DNA of 36,255 nt from CAZKCI01 sp964551475 (GTDB taxonomy: Bacteria > Auribacterota > Erginobacteria > Erginobacterales > CAZKCI01), in the NCBI GenBank assembly GCA_964551475.1, contig CAZKCI010000141.1, positions 1-36,255 on the forward strand. The letters run 5' to 3'. Made by a program: the position numbers and the translations under genes. Positions 31,875 through 36,255 of this stretch are shown piece after piece (position 1 is the first letter of the stretch; each line of letters opens with the position of its first letter). The notes beneath the pieces are model-generated. The model was not told the DNA's origin. It did no database searches and saw only the letters and a program-made list of their open reading frames with translations.

Positions 31875-32432
31875 TCATCGTATTCTGCTCTCGAAACGCT
31901 TGTCCTGAAAATACGTTATCCCCAGCGCCAGCGCGTCCGCGGCGTCGGGCGGAGGGGGAGGATCGGGAAGCCGCAAGAGCGCCTGGACCATCCTCTGGAC
32001 CTGGAATTTGCCCGCCGAACCGCTCCCCACCACCGCCTTTTTCACCCGCCGGGCGGCGTAAGAGCGGACCGGCACGGAGGAGCGGGCGGCGGCGGCGAGG
32101 CAGGCGCCTCTGACCTCTCCCAGGCGAAGGGCGGCCCGGACGTTGACATGGTAGAAGATCTCCTCCAGGACCATGGCGGAGGGGCGGTGGCGAAGGAGGA
32201 TTTCTTCGATCGAGGACTGGATGCGGCCGAGCTTCACCGCCGCCTCCGCCCGGGCCGGATTGCGAATCACGCCGTGGGCCAGGGAAACGATCTCTCCCCC
32301 CCGTTCCTCCAGGACCGCGAAGCCGGTGGCGTTGGTCCCCGGGTCGATGGCCAGTATCCGCAGGCCGCCGGGAGGAGTGGCGCCTGTTTCAGCCCGCGGA
32401 CTGGAGACCGGCGAGGATGTCTTCGGGGACAT
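31875..32432 (-). CDS. ruvC: Crossover junction endodeoxyribonuclease RuvC (start uncertain)
   Basis: Resolves Holliday junctions by paired nicks. The conserved core runs from RILAIDPGTNATGF (first catalytic Asp), through VLEEIFYHVN (Glu), to PPDAADALALGITY (Asp pair), with KKAVVGSGSAGKFQVQ between. The start is unclear. The only ATG near the core (32432) lies inside the end of yebC and would add about 22 residues before the core; no ATG, GTG or TTG occurs between the yebC stop and the core, but a CTG at 32363 would give a normal-length protein. I give the ATG-based coordinates. Confidence 0.88.
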   Translation of the reverse strand: MSPKTSSPVSSPRAETGATPPGGLRILAIDPGTNATGFAVLEERGGEIVSLAHGVIRNPARAEAAVKLGRIQSSIEEILLRHRPSAMVLEEIFYHVNVRAALRLGEVRGACLAAAARSSVPVRSYAARRVKKAVVGSGSAGKFQVQRMVQALLRLPDPPPPPDAADALALGITYFQDKRFESRIR

Positions 32433-33144
32433 CAAAATTGGCGTAGACGTTCTGGACGTCGTCATGATCCTCCAGGACGCCGACCAGATCCAGGACCTGG
32501 CGGGCGTCGTCCCCGGCCACCTTCACCTCGTTCAGAGGGATCATGGTGACTTCGGCCGTCGCCGGTTTGATCCCGGCCTTGGCGAGTTGGGCCTTGACCG
32601 CCTCCAGAGCGTTGGGGGCGGTGTAGATCTCGTAGCCGTCCGTCGCCACCTGGAAATCGTCGGCCCCCGCCTCCAGGGCGAGAGCGAGGAGCGCGTCTTC
32701 CTCCGCCGCTTCCTTGGCGATGGTGATGAAGCCGCGGCTCTCGAAAATCCGGGCCACCGCCCCCGCCCCGGCCAGCCGGCCGCCTTTCTTGGAGAGGATG
32801 TTCCGAAGCTCCGCGGTGGTCCGATTGCGGTTGTCGGTGAGCGCCCGCACCAGGATCGCCACACCGCCGGGGCCGAAGAGCTCGTAGGTGCACTCCTCGT
32901 AGGAGACCCCGGGGAGCTCGCCGGTGCCCTTCTTGATCGCCCGATCGACGTTGTCGGCGGGCATGTTGACGTCCCGGGCCGACTGGACGACCGTGCGCAG
33001 GCGGGGGTTCTTCTCCGGATCGCCTCCGCCCAGGCGGGCGGCCACGGTGATCTCCTTGACCAGCTTGCTGAACATCCTCCCCCGCTTGGCGTCCAGCGCG
33101 CCCTTGTAATGCTTGATCTTTGCCCATTTTGAATGGCCACTCAT
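32389..33144 (-). CDS. YebC/PmpR family protein
   Basis: A 251-residue YebC family member, starting MSGHSKWAKIKHYKGALDAK and containing GNPRLRT-like PEKNPRLRTVVQSARDVNMP, the IKKGTGE segment and ELFGPGGVAILVRALTDNRNRT, the family's signature. Members have been described as transcription regulators and, more recently, as factors that help ribosomes through proline stretches. GGAGG precedes the ATG at 33144. The ruvC reading frame overlaps its 3' end. Its location upstream of ruvCAB is common, and efp lies nearby. Confidence 0.95.
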   Translation of the reverse strand: MSGHSKWAKIKHYKGALDAKRGRMFSKLVKEITVAARLGGGDPEKNPRLRTVVQSARDVNMPADNVDRAIKKGTGELPGVSYEECTYELFGPGGVAILVRALTDNRNRTTAELRNILSKKGGRLAGAGAVARIFESRGFITIAKEAAEEDALLALALEAGADDFQVATDGYEIYTAPNALEAVKAQLAKAGIKPATAEVTMIPLNEVKVAGDDARQVLDLVGVLEDHDDVQNVYANFDVPEDILAGLQSAG

Positions 33145-33167
33145 GCGTTCCTCCGATGAACTGCAAC

Positions 33168-33263
33168 AACAGTTATAAGTTATATAGTCATAAGTTGTAA
33201 GGCCCGGCCGCCGCGAGCAGCGCGACGATCCGCATTATCACTTACAACTTATAACTTACAACT
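33168..33263. repeat. Word-repeat hairpin, AGTTATAAGTTGTAAG
   Basis: ACAGTTATAAGTTATATAG then TCATAAGTTGTAAGG on the left is answered by CACTTACAACTTATAAC and TTACAACTTTATT on the right, around a GC-rich loop (GGCCCGGCCGCCGCGAGCAG). On the minus strand the array begins at the TAA stop of the EF-G-like gene and runs to within about 25 bases of the yebC start. Its AT-richness contrasts sharply with the genes. Confidence 0.82.
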
Positions 33264-35357
33264 TTATTCCTCGCCCTCTTCCTTTTCCTTCTTGTGCGCT
33301 TCCACAATCTTCGCTGCCATCTGCGAGGGCACCTCCTCGTAGCGGTCGAACTCCATGCTGAACTCCCCGGCGCCGCCGGTCATCGAGCGGAGCTCCGTGG
33401 AATACTTGAGCAGCTCGGCCATCGGGACCTGGGCCTTGACCACCTGGTAGCCGCCCTCGGGGGACATCCCCAGGATGCGCCCGCGGCGGGAGTTCAGGTC
33501 GCCGGTGATCGCGCCCATCTGCTCCATCGGGATCCGGATGGTGACGTTCATGATCGGCTCCAGGAGGACCGGACGGGCCGCGCGCGCGGCTTCCTTGAAC
33601 CCCATCCGGCCGGCCACCTGGAAGGCGATGTCCTTGGAGTCGACCGGGTGGGTCTTGCCGTCGTAGACCGTGGCGATCACGTCCACCACCGGAAAGCCGG
33701 CCAGGACCCCCCGCTCGGCGGCGGCCAGGAATCCCTTCTTCACGGACTGGACGAGCTGGCCCGGGATATGACCCCCGACCACCTCGTCGGAGAAGAGGAG
33801 CTTGCCGCCCCAGGGAAGCTCGATCAGCTCCCGGCGGGCCCTGCCCTCGGCGTTCTCCGCTCCCGGCGTATACGGCTGAACGTGCATCCAGACCTCGGCG
33901 AACTGCCCGGCGCCGCCGGTCTGTTTCTTGTGGCGGTACTTGGTGTCGCCCTTGCCCTTGAGCGTCTCCTTGTAGGCCACCTTGGGCTCTCTCAGATCGA
34001 CATCGACATGGAAGTTGGTCCGCATCCGGCTCATCGCCACCTGGATCTGGACGTCGCCCAGGCCGGAGAGGATGTACTCCTTGGTCAGCGGGTCTCTCCG
34101 GGCGATCAGGGTGGGGTCCTCCTCGGTGAACTTATGGAAGGCCTCGGAAATTCTCTCCTCGTCCCCGCGGTTCTTGGGGTAGACGGCGAAGATCGCGGTC
34201 GGCGAGGGGAAGCGGATGGGCGGGAACTGGACCGAGCGCCCGGCGGCGCACAGGGTGTCGCCGGCCGAGGTGACCTTGAGCTTGGCCAGGGCCACGATGA
34301 AACCGGGGACGGCGGCGGGGACGTCGATCTGCTCCTTGCCCTTGATGAAGTAGATGTGGCCGATCCTCTCCTTCTTCCCCTTGTTCACGTTGACGGCCTC
34401 GGACTCGGGCAGGAGCGTCCCGGACCAGATGCGGAGGTAGGAGAGCTGTCCCACGAAGGGGTCGGTGACGGACTTGAAGACCTGGGCGACCAGGGGCGCG
34501 GACTTGTCCGGAGCGATCGACTGGTCTCCGACGGTGAGGGGCCCCCGGTCGGCCGGCGAGGGGAAGAAGTCGCAGACGGATTTCAGGAACTCCTTGACCC
34601 CGACCAGAGAGAGCGCGGCGCCCGGGAAGACCGGCGCGGCCTTGCCCTGACGAAAAGCGGCCCGGAAGCCCTGGGCGATTTCCTCCGGCGAAAGCTCGCC
34701 GCTCCCCAGATACTTTTCGATCAGGGCGTCGTCGGAGGCGGCGGCGGCGTCGATGATCTTCTCCCGAAAGCCGGCGGCGGCGCCACGGTAGGGCTCGGAG
34801 AGTTGGGCGGAGGCGGCGGAATCGAAGAGGGACACGGTCGCGGTGCAGGCGGCCTGGTCGCCGTGGGGCAGGGAGACGGGGATCACGGTCTCTCCGAAAG
34901 CCTCCTGCAACCGCTCCAGGCAGGCGGAGAAGGCGGTGTTCTCCTTGTCCAGCTTGGAGACGAAGAAGCTGACCGGGAGGCCTTGGGCGCGAGCGGCGTT
35001 CCAGACCCGGCGGGTCCCCGCGTCCGATCCGGCCGCTCCGTCGACCACGATGACCACGCTGTCCGCCACCGCGAGCGCCATCTCGACCTCCCCCCAGAAA
35101 TCGACGTATCCGGGCGTGTCGAGAATAAAGAGGTTTTTCCCGTGGGCGGCGGCGGAGAGGGGGGCGGTGCGGATGGAGATCTTGCGCGATTTTTCCTCTT
35201 CGTCGGTGTCGGAGAGCGAGGTGCCCTGATCGACCGATCCCTGGCGGGTATTGGCCCCGGCGGCGAAGAGGAGGGCGTCGACCAGTGTGGTTTTCCCCGC
35301 TCCGTTGGCGCCCAGGATGGCGATGGTGCGGACGTTGGCGACTTCCAGTTCAGGCAT
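33264..35357 (-). CDS. Divergent EF-G-like translational GTPase (FusA2-type)
   Basis: A 697-residue protein with the five-domain EF-G layout: domain I to about 290, then TDPFVGQLSYLRIWSGTL, a domain III-like LSGLGDVQIQVAMSRM, domain IV with QTGGAGQFAEV, and domain V ending TGGAGEFSMEFDRYEEVP. It is not the housekeeping EF-G. The P-loop is GANGAGKT (16-23) where EF-G has AHIDAGKT, switch II is DTPGY (80-84), so Tyr84 replaces the catalytic His, and the guanine-specificity NKxD reads SKLD (134-137). From memory, similar changes occur in mycobacterial FusA2. The role is unknown. efp is the gene before it. Confidence 0.88.
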   Translation of the reverse strand: MPELEVANVRTIAILGANGAGKTTLVDALLFAAGANTRQGSVDQGTSLSDTDEEEKSRKISIRTAPLSAAAHGKNLFILDTPGYVDFWGEVEMALAVADSVVIVVDGAAGSDAGTRRVWNAARAQGLPVSFFVSKLDKENTAFSACLERLQEAFGETVIPVSLPHGDQAACTATVSLFDSAASAQLSEPYRGAAAGFREKIIDAAAASDDALIEKYLGSGELSPEEIAQGFRAAFRQGKAAPVFPGAALSLVGVKEFLKSVCDFFPSPADRGPLTVGDQSIAPDKSAPLVAQVFKSVTDPFVGQLSYLRIWSGTLLPESEAVNVNKGKKERIGHIYFIKGKEQIDVPAAVPGFIVALAKLKVTSAGDTLCAAGRSVQFPPIRFPSPTAIFAVYPKNRGDEERISEAFHKFTEEDPTLIARRDPLTKEYILSGLGDVQIQVAMSRMRTNFHVDVDLREPKVAYKETLKGKGDTKYRHKKQTGGAGQFAEVWMHVQPYTPGAENAEGRARRELIELPWGGKLLFSDEVVGGHIPGQLVQSVKKGFLAAAERGVLAGFPVVDVIATVYDGKTHPVDSKDIAFQVAGRMGFKEAARAARPVLLEPIMNVTIRIPMEQMGAITGDLNSRRGRILGMSPEGGYQVVKAQVPMAELLKYSTELRSMTGGAGEFSMEFDRYEEVPSQMAAKIVEAHKKEKEEGEE

Positions 35358-35489
35358 GATCCTGTTCCCCTGTCAGATAGTGAGGTTGTTGAGTCTCTCC
35401 GAGGAATACAAACCCGCGTGTGCGCATATGACGCTTGGTTTTACCGTGGGAGCGACCTTCCTGCCTGCCCCTCCCACAAAACTTCGTGA

Positions 35490-35529
35490 GATTATTCTTC
35501 GCGCCTTGGCGTCTTGGCGCGAGATAATC
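35490..35529. repeat. Hairpin after efp, GATTATTCTTCGCGCC
   Basis: GATTATTCTTCGCGCC (35490-35505) pairs with GGCGCGAGATAATC (35516-35529) allowing a two-base bulge; the loop TTGGCGTCTT resembles words at 23270-23320. It lies 11 bases past the efp stop (minus strand). A second weak palindrome (GTGGGAGCGAC with CCCCTCCCAC, about 35450-35485) follows. No T-run. Confidence 0.6.
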
Positions 35530-35539
35530 TTTCCCCGGC

Positions 35540-36100
35540 TCAGGCGCGGCTGATGTAATCCTTGGTCCGGGTGTCGACCTTGATCGTTTCCCCCTGGGCG
35601 ATGAAGAGGGGGACGAGGACCTCGAGACCGGTCTCCAGCTTCACCGGCTTGCGGACGTTGGTGGCGCTGTCGCCCTTGAGCCACTCCGGGGACTCCACCA
35701 CCTTGAGGGACACGGACGAGGGAAGCTCCAGGACCAGGGGAAGTTCGTCGTCGGAGAAGAGCACGTCGTAGCCGCCCCCTTCCACCAGGAAAGGGCTCAT
35801 CGGATCGGCCATCGCCGCGGGAATGGTGATCTGGTCGAAGGACTCGGGATCGATGAAGATGTAGCCGGAGCCGTCCCGGTAGCTGTATTCGAGCTTCCGG
35901 CGCGACAGGTTGATGATCTCCACGGGCTCCGTGGAGGAAAAACGCACCAGCGTAGATGAACCGCTCTTCAATTGGCGCAGAGTGGCTTGCACGAAGGCGC
36001 GCAGGTTCCCCGGGGTGCGGTGCTGGACGTCCAGCACCATGTAGACATCCCCCTGGTAACGCATCGCGTTGCCTTTTCTGAGATCGTTGCCGGTAGCCAT
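35540..36100 (-). CDS. efp: Elongation factor P with asparagine at the tip position
   Basis: EF-P enters the ribosome E site and relieves stalling at proline runs. The 186-residue protein has the three-domain pattern and the C-terminal signature GDSATNVRKPVKLETGLEVLVPLF with ISRA at the end. The domain-I loop, normally PGKG with a modified lysine or PGR with a modified arginine, reads HRTPGNLRAFVQA. Asn32 therefore occupies the tip, and neither usual target residue is there (Arg34 is two positions on). The start ATG at 36100 has GGGG about 7 bases before it. A word-repeat array lies upstream. Confidence 0.95.
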   Translation of the reverse strand: MATGNDLRKGNAMRYQGDVYMVLDVQHRTPGNLRAFVQATLRQLKSGSSTLVRFSSTEPVEIINLSRRKLEYSYRDGSGYIFIDPESFDQITIPAAMADPMSPFLVEGGGYDVLFSDDELPLVLELPSSVSLKVVESPEWLKGDSATNVRKPVKLETGLEVLVPLFIAQGETIKVDTRTKDYISRA

Positions 36101-36126
36101 TATTATCCCCCTAAAATGATTGTCGG

Positions 36127-36255
36127 TGGGTAAGGGTTAGGATATCGGTTTAGGTTAGGGTGAGGTTGATGGTGCCTGGCCGGCAGCCGCTTGATCAGGC
36201 CACACCTAACCCTATCCCATTTACCAAACCCACTTCCTAACCCTCTCCTATCTAC
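36127..36255. repeat. Word-repeat hairpin, CACTTCCTAACCC family, copy 3 (runs to window end)
   Basis: TGGGTAAGGGTTAGGAT and TTTAGGTTAGGGTGAGG on the left are answered by CACACCTAACCCTATCCC and CCACTTCCTAACCCTCTCC on the right. TTTACCAAACCCACTTCC with TAACCCT matches copy 1 (11374-11512) nearly base for base. It lies upstream of efp and continues past the window. Confidence 0.8.

Overview
This is a GC-rich stretch of bacterial chromosome carrying mostly housekeeping genes. All but one of the genes (rpmB) are on the minus strand. It looks like an uncultured, Gram-negative-type bacterium. A single-chain SecDF, a carbamoyltransferase-SxtJ-DUF5989 cassette, QueH-type queuosine synthesis, an EF-P with a TPGNLRAF tip loop and the repeat-filled spacers would fit the PVC, Omnitrophota or related candidate phyla. 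There is no rRNA or other marker here, so that placement is inference with low confidence.

Layout in window order; transcription of the minus-strand genes runs right to left. 1-2.4 kb: ribH (cut by the left edge) and ribBA, headed by a promoter, an FMN riboswitch and an intrinsic terminator. 2.5-6.2 kb: smc. 6.3-9.0 kb: a three-gene carbamoyltransferase, SxtJ-like and DUF5989 cassette. 9.2-13.9 kb: etfA with an N-terminal ferredoxin domain, etfB, a DUF362 protein and an acyl-CoA dehydrogenase, a plausible electron-transfer and acyl-CoA oxidoreduction unit. 14.1-20.7 kb: fabF, acpP, fabG, fabH, plsX, rpmF, a YceD/DUF177 protein, coaD and rsmD, the classical fatty-acid and ribosome cluster but without fabD. 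20.8-23.3 kb: recG, divergent from rpmB. 23.6-33.1 kb: one long run transcribed yebC, ruvC, ruvA, ruvB, queH, queA, tgt, yajC, secDF. 33.3-36.1 kb: a divergent EF-G-like GTPase and efp.

The genes themselves are mostly familiar; the unusual signal is in the spacers. Nearly every intergenic gap holds a short word repeated several times and then repeated as its reverse complement, so the transcript could fold into a long hairpin. The word differs from gap to gap, but several words recur at distant places (five families with two or three copies each). In many cases the hairpin arm begins at, or includes, the stop codon of the upstream gene. A second group of short perfect hairpins abuts or includes the Shine-Dalgarno region of smc, the DUF5989 gene, acpP and yajC. 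A 148-175 bp palindromic element containing TGTCATTGCGAG sits between ribBA and ribH and between etfB and etfA; a related shorter copy lies between rsmD and coaD. I saw no CRISPR array, transposase, phage gene, tRNA or rRNA.
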